Source: DAOUCP01 sp034432155 (GTDB lineage Bacteria > Chloroflexota > Anaerolineae > Epilineales > Epilineaceae). Taken from it: DNA of 26,100 nucleotides. Every line of letters starts with the position of its first letter. The stretch's first letter is position 1. The stretch covers positions 1 through 26,100 of the forward strand of contig DAOUCP010000023.1 in NCBI GenBank assembly GCA_034432155.1, written 5' to 3'. Below, one piece after another: positions 17,318-24,474 of this stretch. A program made the position numbers and the translations under genes. The notes below the pieces were generated by a model, which searched no databases, was not told the DNA's origin, and saw nothing but the letters and a program-made list of their open reading frames with translations.

Positions 17318-17346
17318 TTGACTGGCGGCTGCCGGCTCCGTATACT
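17318..17346 (+). promoter_or_regulatory. Sigma70-type promoter of the VOR operon
   Basis: TTGACT (17318-17323), a 17-base spacer and TATACT (17341-17346) each match consensus at five of six positions. It begins 12 bases after the glycogen operon stop. Transcription would start near 17353, giving a leader of about 240 bases before the ATG at 17591. Confidence 0.75.
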
Positions 17347-17352
17347 GGGCCT

Positions 17353-17590
17353 GTCCTTCGTCCGGCGAGCAAGATGTCGCACTCTCCCTGTGGCGGCCTG
17401 ACTGCACCCTGGCCGGCAGGCGTTGCGGTTGCGGTGCTCCCGGGAAGGACTCGGACACTGTCTCTTACCGTGTGGCCGCGAGCGGCCTGCGGTCCGATCC
17501 AACTGCACATTCCATCGCGTGCGAGCCGCGCACCTGGGCCGCGGACTTGCGACGGGGGAGACGCCCCTTCGCTTCCGGAAAGGAGTACTT
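17353..17590 (+). other. Long untranslated leader of the VOR operon with possible hairpins
   Basis: Between the promoter and the first VOR gene lie about 240 bases without a supported gene. Two stems can be read by eye: GGCCG, loop CGAG, CGGCC at 17474-17487; and a GCGA-C-GGGG / CCCC-T-TCGC stem at 17549-17572, which ends nine bases before the ribosome binding site core. I do not recognise a TPP riboswitch, a T-box or another named class. The region could also just be a long GC-rich spacer. Confidence 0.4.
17579..17585 (+). promoter_or_regulatory. Ribosome binding site deciding the VOR alpha start
   Basis: AAAGGAG ends five bases before ATG at 17591. This supports that ATG over any of the upstream in-frame starts, the frame being open back to 17423. 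Confidence 0.7.
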
Positions 17591-19018
17591 ATGGCGACCG
17601 TGAAACCGTCGACTGCGCCCCGAGCAGCGACGAAGCCCAAGCCGTTTATCTTTCGGCAGCTCTGCAAGGCCTGTGGTCGCTGCATCGAGGCCTGCCCGCA
17701 AGGCGCCATTTCCCTGGGGACCGAGATCGAGCCGGCAACGGGCTTGACCCCCATCCTGATTGACTTGGAAGTCTGCAACGCCTGCGGCCTCTGCGTGGCC
17801 GCCTGCCCCGAGCCACACGGGCTGATGCCCGAGCCCTGCGATGAGGATTTCGACCTCCAGGACCCCGCATCCCTCTTTGGCAAGCGCGTGACGACAGCGC
17901 CCCAGCCGGTGGCTGTGCCGGACGAGCGCCTGCCGCTGCCCAAAGTGGAGCCGATGGTCCTGAAGGGCACCCACGCTTCGGCCGTCGGAGCCCTTCTCGC
18001 TGGCTGTCGGCATTTCTTTGGCTACCCCATCACGCCCTCCACCGAAGGTGCCGAGCTCATGGCCGCCTTGTTGCCGCAGCTGGACGGAGTGTTCGTCCAG
18101 GCGGTCAGCGAGGTGGCAACCATCAACCTGATGTATGGCTGCGGGGGCGCTGGCCGGCGCTGCATGACCTTCACCTCGTCGCCGGGTTTCAGTCTGATGC
18201 TCGAGGGGCTGTCGTACATGATCGGCTCGGAAGTGCCGGGCGTGGTCTGCAACATCATGCGCGGCGGGCCCGGTCTGGGCAACATCGCGCCCGAACAGGG
18301 CGACATCAAGTTGGCATGCCGGGGGCTCGGGCATGGCAATACGCACGGCATTGTGCTGGCGCCGTCCACGCCGCAGGAGATGCTGGACCTCACCATGCTG
18401 GCGTTCGACTTGTCGTTCAAGTACCGGAATCCCGTCATCATCATCGGGGATGGCTATCTCGGACAGATGACCGGTCGCGTGGAGTTGCCGGACTACATGG
18501 TCAAGCCAGGTCTGCCGGAGTGGGCTGTCTTTGGGGACGAGATGCACCGCGGCAACCTGATTTGCTCCATCTTCCTGGCGGAGACAGACCTGGAGATGCA
18601 CAATCAACACCTGATCGAGAAGTACGAGCAGATGACAGCCGCCGAACAGCGCGCCGATCTGTTCCACTGTGAAGATGCCGAGTGGCTCGTCGTGGCTGCC
18701 AACACGCCAGCCCGCATGGCCAAAGGCGCCGTTCACCAGTTGCGTAGTGCAGGCATTCCCGTGGGCTTGTTCCGACCCATCACCCTCTGGCCCTTCCCGA
18801 TCGAGTTGCTGCGGCCGCACCTGGAGCCACTGCGCGGCATTCTCGTGGTTGAGGCCGGCAACGGGCAGATCGAGGACGAACTCCGCTTGGCGCTGAGCCA
18901 TGCCGGCGCCTGCGATGTGGCTCCCATTCACTTCATTCGGCACTATGGCGGCGTCCTGCCCGACTTGCGGGAAATCGTCGAGAAAGTGCAGGCCATGGCG
19001 GAGGGTCAGGATGGCTGA
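17591..19018 (+). CDS. 2-oxoacid:ferredoxin oxidoreductase, ferredoxin domain fused to alpha subunit (VorB-like)
   Basis: The 475-residue protein is the alpha chain of a CoA-dependent 2-oxoacid oxidoreductase, most like 3-methyl-2-oxobutanoate (VOR) enzymes. An N-terminal 2[4Fe-4S] ferredoxin domain has C25, C28, C31, C35 and C62, C65, C68, C72 in C-x2-C-x2-C-x3-C-P arrays. This corresponds to the separate delta subunit elsewhere. The alpha part follows from about residue 120: GYPITPSTEGAELMA, QAVSEVATINLMYG, SSPGFSLMLEGLSY, NIMRGGPGLGN and YRNPVIIIGDGYLGQM, all close to VorB. The start is fixed by AAAGGAG five bases before the ATG. It overlaps the next gene by eight bases. Substrate preference (branched-chain 2-oxoacid versus 2-oxoglutarate or pyruvate) is inferred from resemblance only. 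The reaction is oxidative decarboxylation to acyl-CoA with ferredoxin reduction, or the reverse. Confidence 0.88.
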   Translation: MATVKPSTAPRAATKPKPFIFRQLCKACGRCIEACPQGAISLGTEIEPATGLTPILIDLEVCNACGLCVAACPEPHGLMPEPCDEDFDLQDPASLFGKRVTTAPQPVAVPDERLPLPKVEPMVLKGTHASAVGALLAGCRHFFGYPITPSTEGAELMAALLPQLDGVFVQAVSEVATINLMYGCGGAGRRCMTFTSSPGFSLMLEGLSYMIGSEVPGVVCNIMRGGPGLGNIAPEQGDIKLACRGLGHGNTHGIVLAPSTPQEMLDLTMLAFDLSFKYRNPVIIIGDGYLGQMTGRVELPDYMVKPGLPEWAVFGDEMHRGNLICSIFLAETDLEMHNQHLIEKYEQMTAAEQRADLFHCEDAEWLVVAANTPARMAKGAVHQLRSAGIPVGLFRPITLWPFPIELLRPHLEPLRGILVVEAGNGQIEDELRLALSHAGACDVAPIHFIRHYGGVLPDLREIVEKVQAMAEGQDG

Positions 19019-20435
19019 TGTGTTCTACAACCGATTTGAGCGTCACGCCCACGGTGAGGGAATCAAGGGCTTCTCCACACACTACTGCGCTGGCTGCGGT
19101 CACGGCCTGGTCCACAAGTACCTGGCGGAGGCCATCGCCGAGCTGGAGGTCGCCGACCGCACGGTGGCCATATCCCCCGTCGGCTGCAGCGTGTTTCTCT
19201 ATTACTACCTGGATGTCGGCAACACCCAGGCCGCTCACGGGCGGGCACCGGCCGTGGCCATTGGTCAGAAGGTCGCCAATCCCGACGCCATCGTGGTGAG
19301 CTACCAGGGTGATGGGGACCTGGCGTCCATTGGCCTGGCGGAGATTCTGCAGGCCGCCCAGATGGGCCTGCCGCTGACCTTCCTCTTCGTCAACAACGCC
19401 GTCTACGGGATGACCGGCGGTCAGATGGCCCCCACCACGCTGCGTGGCATGAAGACGACCACGACGCCCACCGGCCGTGGCCGTCTGACGGGCGAACCGC
19501 TGCGCGTGGCCGAGATGATCGCCCAGATGGACGGGCCGGTCTACGTCGAACGGGTGGCCCTGTTCGACAACCGTCAACGCATGCGAGCCAAGAAGGCAAT
19601 CCGGAAGGCCCTCCAGCTCCAGGTCGAGAACCGCGGTCTGGCGTTCATCGAGGTGCTGTCGGAATGCCCAACCCACCTCAAGATGACGCCCTTGGAGGCC
19701 GAGCAGTGGGTCAAGGAGAATATGGTTCCGGTCTTCCCGCTGGGCGTGAAGAAAGACTTGACCACCGAGCCATGGTTTGCGCTGCCGGCGCCGAGCTTCG
19801 ACGCCGACCGGATCGTCGAGGTGATCGGCAGCACCGCCGAGGCGCCGGTTCGCCATGGCCAGGGCTTTCCGGCGCACCTCGGCGCCGACGACATCGCCCT
19901 GAAGTTTGCCGGTGCAGGTGGCGACGGGGCCCAGACCATCGCCGCCCTGACGACGCAGGTGGCAATCAGCGAGGGTTGGGACGCCACGTACATTCCCAGC
20001 TACGGCCCCGAGTCACGGGGTGGTACCTCGTACGCGGATGTGCACATTGCGGCGACTGAGGTGCTCTCTCCGTCGTCGCCCGATCCCCACGTGCTCGTCG
20101 TCTTCAACGCGCCGAGCATGCAGAAGTTCGGCCCCCGCGTGGTGCCGGGGGGCGTCGTGATCTACGACGAGTCGGTGATCGCCAGCTGGCCAGCGCTGGA
20201 TCCGTCGGTGCGCCTGGTCGGCGTGCCGTACAGCCAGATCGCCATCGACCTGGGCAATCTGAAGGTCAAGAACGTGGTGGCCCTGGGAGCCCTCCAGGCG
20301 GCCACACAGCTCTTCCCGGCCGAGAGCTTTCACCAAGCGCTGCGCTCGGGCCTCAAGAACAAGGCGCTGTTGGAGCTGAACCAGGCTGCCTTCGAGGCCG
20401 GCCGAAGCGTCGCGCTGGCCAAGGTCGCGACCTAG
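19011..20435 (+). CDS. 2-oxoacid:ferredoxin oxidoreductase, TPP-binding beta subunit fused to gamma subunit
   Basis: The 474-residue protein combines two VOR/KOR subunits. Residues 1 to about 280 are the TPP-binding beta part: HYCAGCGHG with C26 and C29, PVGC (C59) and ECPTH (C219) fit the four-cysteine 4Fe-4S site. GDGDLASIG (100-108) and FVNNAVYGMTGGQMAPTT bind TPP and magnesium. From about 293 a gamma domain follows: FAGAGGDGAQTIAAL, IPSYGPESRGGTSYADV and VLVVFNAPSMQKFGP. With the preceding gene this gives all four subunit types on two chains. The ATG at 19011 has GGAGGG five bases upstream and overlaps the alpha gene by eight bases, so balanced, coupled translation is expected. It ends in a convergent junction with the next minus-strand gene. 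Confidence 0.88.
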   Translation: MADVFYNRFERHAHGEGIKGFSTHYCAGCGHGLVHKYLAEAIAELEVADRTVAISPVGCSVFLYYYLDVGNTQAAHGRAPAVAIGQKVANPDAIVVSYQGDGDLASIGLAEILQAAQMGLPLTFLFVNNAVYGMTGGQMAPTTLRGMKTTTTPTGRGRLTGEPLRVAEMIAQMDGPVYVERVALFDNRQRMRAKKAIRKALQLQVENRGLAFIEVLSECPTHLKMTPLEAEQWVKENMVPVFPLGVKKDLTTEPWFALPAPSFDADRIVEVIGSTAEAPVRHGQGFPAHLGADDIALKFAGAGGDGAQTIAALTTQVAISEGWDATYIPSYGPESRGGTSYADVHIAATEVLSPSSPDPHVLVVFNAPSMQKFGPRVVPGGVVIYDESVIASWPALDPSVRLVGVPYSQIAIDLGNLKVKNVVALGALQAATQLFPAESFHQALRSGLKNKALLELNQAAFEAGRSVALAKVAT

Positions 20436-20508
20436 GCGCGAGCCTGTCATCGGCCTTAGCCCGCGGTGCTCGCCGATCGAGGCGACGCTCTGGCGAGGGT
20501 GTGGGCGC
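20436..20508. other. Convergent intergenic region without a clear terminator
   Basis: The 73-base gap lies between the VOR operon and the PimA-like gene, which run toward each other. A loose stem CTCGCC (20469-20474) with GGCGAG (20492-20497) can be drawn, but there is no T-run on either strand. I therefore do not call an intrinsic terminator. Confidence 0.3.
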
Positions 20509-21585
20509 TCAGAACGGCAGGAGCTTGCGCTCGGGAGGTCGCTGGGCGCAGGCCAGCGCTGCCTCATAGGCCTGCAGGTATTGGCCCAGGACTACGGGGC
20601 GATCGAACTGTCGGACCCGTTCGGTCTGGGCGGCCACCATGCGCTCGCGTAGCTCGTCGTCGAGCAAGAGACGGGTCACCGCGACCGCCAGGGTGGCACT
20701 CTCGCCCGGTGGAACGAGCATTCCGGTGCCGCCCAGCACATGCTCGAAGGCCGGCAGCGCCGAAGCGATCACGGCGCAGCCGGCGGCCATGCCCTCGAGC
20801 AGCACGATGCCGAAGCTCTCGCCGTAGAGATTCGGCGCCACCAAGACGGCCGCCGATGCCAAGTGGCGCCGCTTCTGCTCTTCGCTGACGGTGCCCAGGA
20901 AACGCACTCCCGGCACGGGCGGCCGTGACGAGCCGACCACCACGAGCTCGGCGCCCGGAATGTGCCAGCGGATCGACGGCCAGGCTTCCAGCAACACATT
21001 CAGGCCCTTGCGCTCGTCGTCGCGGCCGACGAAGACTGCTCGGCGCGGGCTGCGCGTCACCGGCAGGCGGTAGCCGGCAACGTCGATGCCGTTGGGCACG
21101 ATCCGCAAATCGCCGACGACGTCGTGCACTGCCGCGGCAGCGATCGGGCTGACGGCTGTAGCCACCGCCAGCCGGCCGGCCCAGAGCCTAAGAAAAGGCC
21201 GGCCGATCCAATACACCGAGCTCACGAACCTGCCTGCTTCGGCGTGAAAGGTGCCCACCTTGGGAGCGGTATCGGCTCGCAGGGCGGTCAGCGAAGCCAT
21301 GGGCAGCAGCGGCTCGTGAATGTGAACCACGTCCGCCCGCGCCAGCGCCCGGGTGAGGCGTCGGCGCACCGTTGGCTTGGCCGAGATCGGAGCCACGCCG
21401 CCGTTTCCTGGCACCTCGATGGAGGCGCCCAGGTACACCGTGCCTTCGGGGCCGCCCGAATGGCCAGGCGCTGCTAACCAAGCTTCATGTCCGGCCTCGC
21501 GAAGCCAGGAAACCAGTTGCATCGCCTGAAGCTGCACGCCGCCAGGCCGATCGATAGCGTAGGGACAGACAATGGCGACTTTCAT
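20509..21585 (-). CDS. PimA-like GT4 glycosyltransferase
   Basis: This 358-residue retaining GT-B enzyme resembles phosphatidyl-myo-inositol mannosyltransferase (PimA) and related glycolipid mannosyl- or glucosyltransferases. It opens with VAIVCPYAIDRPGGVQLQAM, including the PGGVQ acceptor-side loop. It has HIHEPLLPM and KVGTFHAEAGRF in the N domain, then RAVFVGRDDERKGLNVLLEA and the E-x7-E motif ESFGIVLLE (E256, E264) in the C domain. There is no membrane segment; such enzymes work at the inner face of the membrane. The ATG at 21585 overlaps the acyltransferase stop by four bases. The gene pair mirrors the PimA/PatA partnership, supporting a lipid acceptor; the sugar and lipid are not readable from sequence. 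Confidence 0.85.
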   Translation of the reverse strand: MKVAIVCPYAIDRPGGVQLQAMQLVSWLREAGHEAWLAAPGHSGGPEGTVYLGASIEVPGNGGVAPISAKPTVRRRLTRALARADVVHIHEPLLPMASLTALRADTAPKVGTFHAEAGRFVSSVYWIGRPFLRLWAGRLAVATAVSPIAAAAVHDVVGDLRIVPNGIDVAGYRLPVTRSPRRAVFVGRDDERKGLNVLLEAWPSIRWHIPGAELVVVGSSRPPVPGVRFLGTVSEEQKRRHLASAAVLVAPNLYGESFGIVLLEGMAAGCAVIASALPAFEHVLGGTGMLVPPGESATLAVAVTRLLLDDELRERMVAAQTERVRQFDRPVVLGQYLQAYEAALACAQRPPERKLLPF

Positions 21586-22472
21586 GGGTCACTCGGCCAG
21601 TTGGGCTGAAGCAGATGCCACTGCGTGGGAGCAACGCGGATCAACTGCTCCAGCGCTTGTGCCAAGAGCTGCGTGCCGCGCTCGATGCGCTCGCGGCGGC
21701 TGCCGGCATCCGGCAGGGCCAGTGGCCGGCCGATGACCAGGCGGTGGCCACGTCCGCGTTGGAAATAGGCCGCCGCCGGCAACAGCGGGGCACCCGTTCG
21801 CAGGGCCAAAGCTACCGGTCCCGACGGCAACCGCGTCCGCTCACCGAAGAACGTCACGCTGACGCCGGTGTGCGTCACGTCTCGGTCAGCCATCAGGCCA
21901 ACCACGCCGCCGGCGCGCAGCTGATCCAGCAGCGCTCGCCGATTGGGATCGTCCGTCAGCAAGATCTGGACGCCCATGGAGCGACGCCACTGCAGAAACC
22001 ACTGGGTGATCGGTCGATTCCACAGCGTCTCGGCCACCCCTAGGCTGGCGAGATGCAGCTTCTTGGCCACCAGGCTGCAGACCTCGAAGTTCCCGAGATG
22101 AGGCATAGCCATTACCATGCCACGACCGCCGCTGCGGGCTGCCTCCAGGTGCTCCAGTCCTTCGACGGCGACGTGCTCCAGCACGGACTCGGTCCGCCAC
22201 GGTCGGATCCAGAACATCTCCGCCCAGTATCGGCCGTAGGACGCAAAGCACAGCCGTGCCGCACGGCGAGCCGGTGCTTCGCTGCCCAGGACCCGTCGCA
22301 TGTGGCGCTCCGCCCGCACCATGCGAGCCGGCATCAGGAAGGACGCCCCGTAGCCCACGGCCTCGCCGAGCCGACGCGCAGCCGCTTCTGGCAGCAGCCC
22401 ACAGAGGAACACGGCACACCGCAGGCCAAGGTAGGCGCCGTATTCCCCCATGGGCCCCATTGCATTGACCAC
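21582..22472 (-). CDS. LpxL/PatA-like lipid acyltransferase
   Basis: The 296-residue protein belongs to the lysophospholipid acyltransferase family of LpxL/HtrB and mycobacterial PatA, which adds a fatty acyl chain to a lipid-linked sugar. The catalytic H-x4-E lies in MPHLGNFEV (H125, E130). The downstream block GVVGLMADRDVTHTGVSVTFFG, with LPSGPVALALRTGAPLLPAA, fits the family. An N-terminal hydrophobic stretch (YLGLRCAVFLCGLLP) may hold it at the membrane. The longest start is GTG at 22472; in-frame ATGs at 22460 and 22451 are alternatives, and none has a strong ribosome binding site. The four-base overlap with the PimA-like gene suggests coupled synthesis of one acylated glycolipid. There are no other lipid A genes in the window, so PatA-type use is preferred. 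Confidence 0.85.
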   Translation of the reverse strand: MVNAMGPMGEYGAYLGLRCAVFLCGLLPEAAARRLGEAVGYGASFLMPARMVRAERHMRRVLGSEAPARRAARLCFASYGRYWAEMFWIRPWRTESVLEHVAVEGLEHLEAARSGGRGMVMAMPHLGNFEVCSLVAKKLHLASLGVAETLWNRPITQWFLQWRRSMGVQILLTDDPNRRALLDQLRAGGVVGLMADRDVTHTGVSVTFFGERTRLPSGPVALALRTGAPLLPAAAYFQRGRGHRLVIGRPLALPDAGSRRERIERGTQLLAQALEQLIRVAPTQWHLLQPNWPSDP

Positions 22473-22521
22473 TGCCGGCCGTCGCCTCGAGCCGCGACGA
22501 GCTGCCGACTATAAGCCGGAC

Positions 22522-23514
22522 CTAGGTCGCGGTCAAGGTGGCCACTGCCTGCCGCGCGGCGGCGATGTTCGCTGGCGGGCTTGTCGTCAGGAGCACGCAG
22601 CCGGTGCTGATGACGAGCCGTCGCCCACCGACACGCCGAACGGTGTCCACAACCTGGGCCGCCGTCTCCGCCGGGCTGCCGACGTGGATCGGCCCATGCC
22701 GATCCAGGCCGCCCGAGACGGCGCCGCGCGGCAGCCGCCGCAAACCCTCGACAAGGTCGGGGCTGGTCTCGCGATCGTGCCAGTTGACGATGTCCGGCTG
22801 GTAGCGGGACACCAGCTCGAACAGCGGGTTTTGGCCGTGCAGATGAAGTAGCAGGAGCTGGCTTGCTGGCCGGAGGGCTTCCAGGACCGCGAGATCGTAA
22901 CGCAGTCCAAAGCGTTCGTACGTCGAGACGTCCAGTACGTCGTAGCGTGCCAGTTGCGTGGCGAAGAACAAGCCGTCGGCGCCGTGTTGGAGACACGCCT
23001 GGCCGAAGGCAACGCAGCTTTCGGCGATCGTCCGCAGGCCAGCCTCCAGGGCGGCCGGGTCCTCCCGCAAGTGCGTCAGCCACAGGTCACCGGCCAGCTG
23101 CTTGGCCACGGTAAGGGGGCTGAAGAGGGTCGGCAGTAGAAAGGGCTCGCTGCCCAGCGCTCGTCGGATGAGGGAAAGGGCGGCGAGTTCGCGACCCAGA
23201 ATGCCCTCGCCAACTCGGAGGGGCCGGAGCTCGTGCCAGTCCTCCGGCCGATGGATGGGACGCCGCACGTACTGGCGCGTGCCCTCATCGTTGCCGAGGT
23301 GGCTCAACCGGGCGCCCCAGGCCTCGGCCATGTAGCCTGAGGTGTGGGTGACCTTCACCAGGTCAAAGTCATACGCTTCCTGGAAGGCGATCACCGCCTG
23401 CGCCAGTCCCTCGGCTGTCTGGTCGACATAGGGGAAGTGGCGCCACAGCGCAATGGGCACTCGGTCGACGGCCTCGCCACGGACGGCGGCGAGGATGCGC
23501 TCACGCTTGTTCAT
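22522..23514 (-). CDS. Uroporphyrinogen decarboxylase superfamily protein (UroD/methyltransferase-like)
   Basis: The 330-residue TIM-barrel protein belongs to the UroD superfamily. It begins MNKRERILAAVRGEAVDRVP, the usual opening of UroD-like methyltransferase relatives. The RQAGRY-type substrate motif of true heme-pathway UroD is absent, so porphyrin decarboxylation is unlikely. HLHGQ (H224, H226) and GCVLLTTSPPANI (C306) fall where corrinoid methyltransferases of the MtaA/MtbA type have H-x-C and C zinc ligands, so one Cys appears to be His. The real substrate is unknown. I used the ATG at 23514, because a 140-residue in-frame extension to 23934 would run through repeats and overlap the divergent gene. 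The gene is on the same strand as the acyltransferase 49 bases downstream, but a functional link is not evident. Confidence 0.75.
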   Translation of the reverse strand: MNKRERILAAVRGEAVDRVPIALWRHFPYVDQTAEGLAQAVIAFQEAYDFDLVKVTHTSGYMAEAWGARLSHLGNDEGTRQYVRRPIHRPEDWHELRPLRVGEGILGRELAALSLIRRALGSEPFLLPTLFSPLTVAKQLAGDLWLTHLREDPAALEAGLRTIAESCVAFGQACLQHGADGLFFATQLARYDVLDVSTYERFGLRYDLAVLEALRPASQLLLLHLHGQNPLFELVSRYQPDIVNWHDRETSPDLVEGLRRLPRGAVSGGLDRHGPIHVGSPAETAAQVVDTVRRVGGRRLVISTGCVLLTTSPPANIAAARQAVATLTAT

Positions 23515-23578
23515 CGCCAGGTGGTATCCCTTTCGTGCCTCGGATCGCGGGCCCAAGCATAGCGGCGAACGGCCGGAG

Positions 23579-23693
23579 GCGCCAGGGTTCGCCCTGGCAT
23601 GGGCGCGCGGGGGCGCGGGTTTCTGCAACGCCGGCTGCTCGGCGGGCGCGCGGGCTTCCTGAGCCGCCAGCGCTCGGCGGGCGCCAGGGTTCG
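23579..23693. repeat. GC-rich imperfect repeats of about 35 bp in a divergent intergenic region
   Basis: CGCCAGGGTTCG occurs at 23580-23591 and 23682-23693. GCTCGGCGGGCGC occurs at 23637-23649 and 23672-23684. GCGCGGG units at 23613 and 23648 are 35 bases apart. Together they suggest degenerate tandem units of 34-35 bases between the UroD-like gene and the metallo-hydrolase gene. The copies are poorly conserved, so the unit count is uncertain. Confidence 0.45.
23581..23598. promoter_or_regulatory. Perfect 7-bp hairpin with TTCG tetraloop
   Basis: GCCAGGG, TTCG, CCCTGGC form an uninterrupted stem with a stable loop type. It is followed by no T-run. It lies 66 bases upstream of the UroD-like start and about 100 bases before the plus-strand promoter, so it could be a leader structure of the former or part of the repeats. 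Confidence 0.4.
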
Positions 23694-23697
23694 GGAT

Positions 23698-23705
23698 GCT
23701 ATAAT
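23698..23705 (+). promoter_or_regulatory. Extended -10 promoter of the hydrolase-aminopeptidase unit
   Basis: The region ending TGCTATAAT contains a perfect TATAAT (23700-23705) with TG one base upstream. This extended -10 form can work without a good -35, and none is seen. The start site near 23712 would leave a leader of about 40 bases. Confidence 0.65.
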
Positions 23706-23740
23706 GGCGGGCTCTTCCGGTGCCTGGTGCAGTGCTTTTC

Positions 23741-23747
23741 GAGGAGG
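23741..23747 (+). promoter_or_regulatory. Ribosome binding site supporting a TTG start
   Basis: GAGGAGG ends five bases before TTG at 23753 and 11 bases before GTG at 23759. An upstream in-frame GTG at 23720 would sit almost at the predicted transcription start, so it is rejected. Confidence 0.55.
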
Positions 23748-23752
23748 CAAGC

Positions 23753-24457
23753 TTGGGCGTGATCTTGGAGGCCCTGACAACCGGCCCGCTCGCCGTAAAC
23801 ACGTACCTGCTGGGCGATTCGGATGCCGGCCGGGCCCTGGTCGTCGATCCAGGTGGGGCCGCGAACGCCATCGTCGGCTTGCTGGATCGCCGTGGTTTGC
23901 AGCTCCAGGCGATTCTGGCCACCCACGCGCACATCGACCATGTAGCCGGTGCCGAGGAACTGCGGCGCCGAAGCGGAGCTCGGCTGCGGATGCACCCGGC
24001 CGCTCAGGCTAGCCTGGCCACGCTGCCAGCGCAGGCGATGTGGTTCGGGCTTGAGCCCATCGAGGTGCCGGTGGTAGACGAAAGCTTGCGGCCGGGCGAG
24101 GAGGTGCAAATCGGTGGGCTGCGCCTCACCGTCCGAGATACGCCCGGTCATGCCCCTGGCCATGTGACTCTCGTATCGGAGCCGCTGCCGCTCGGGGACC
24201 GAGCCGTCATCGTCGCCCTGTGCGGCGACGTGCTGTTTCAGGGATCGATCGGTCGCACCGACCTGCCCGGTGGCGACTACGAACAGCTGATGCACAGCAT
24301 CGAGCGCGAGATCCTGACACTGCCTGACGAGGCGCTCATTTTGCCGGGTCATGGTCCGGCGAGCACGGTTGGCCAGGAGCGTCACGGCAATCCCTTCCTT
24401 GTCGAATGGCTGGTGCGGAAGGGCCGGCAACCGGTCCAGCCGACGGCCGCCCGGTGA
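23753..24457 (+). CDS. Metallo-beta-lactamase-fold hydrolase, glyoxalase II-like
   Basis: The 234-residue protein is a binuclear-metal hydrolase of the hydroxyacylglutathione hydrolase-like group. Metal ligands are visible in order: THAHIDH (H58, H60, D62, H63), PGHAPGH (H133), CGDVLF (D159) and LPGHGP (H200). The N terminus TGPLAVNTYLL is typical of the group. The length is close to short bacterial glyoxalase II-like enzymes. Thioester hydrolysis is the family role; the natural substrate is not determined, and glutathione need not be the thiol. TTG at 23753 is favoured by ribosome-binding-site spacing, with GTG at 23759 as the alternative. It lies 17 bases before the aminopeptidase start, so the two are likely co-transcribed. 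Confidence 0.85.
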   Translation: MGVILEALTTGPLAVNTYLLGDSDAGRALVVDPGGAANAIVGLLDRRGLQLQAILATHAHIDHVAGAEELRRRSGARLRMHPAAQASLATLPAQAMWFGLEPIEVPVVDESLRPGEEVQIGGLRLTVRDTPGHAPGHVTLVSEPLPLGDRAVIVALCGDVLFQGSIGRTDLPGGDYEQLMHSIEREILTLPDEALILPGHGPASTVGQERHGNPFLVEWLVRKGRQPVQPTAAR

Positions 24458-24464
24458 GACTCCT

Positions 24465-24470
24465 GGAGGG
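24465..24470 (+). promoter_or_regulatory. Ribosome binding site deciding the aminopeptidase start
   Basis: GGAGGG ends four bases before ATG at 24475. The upstream in-frame GTG at 24454, which overlaps the preceding stop, has no comparable site. Confidence 0.6.
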
Positions 24471-24474
24471 CAAC

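Noticed and set aside
17353..17590. TPP riboswitch or T-box leader of the VOR operon
   Set aside because: The conserved TPP-aptamer strings and the T-box sequence could not be found by eye, so no class is assigned.
17465..18943. 492-codon minus-strand open frame opposite the VOR alpha gene
   Set aside because: It is antisense to a well-conserved enzyme, and its His/Gln/Arg-rich content is typical of reversed GC-rich coding sequence.
20469..20497. Bidirectional intrinsic terminator between the VOR and PimA-like genes
   Set aside because: The stem is only six base pairs with a long loop and there is no T-run on either strand.
23579..23693. CRISPR-like array
   Set aside because: The repeats are few, imperfect and without regular unique spacers, and no cas gene is in the window.
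23515..23934. In-frame N-terminal extension of the UroD-like protein
   Set aside because: It would add 140 low-complexity residues running through the GC repeats and overlapping the divergent hydrolase gene. MNKRER at 23514 is the normal family start.
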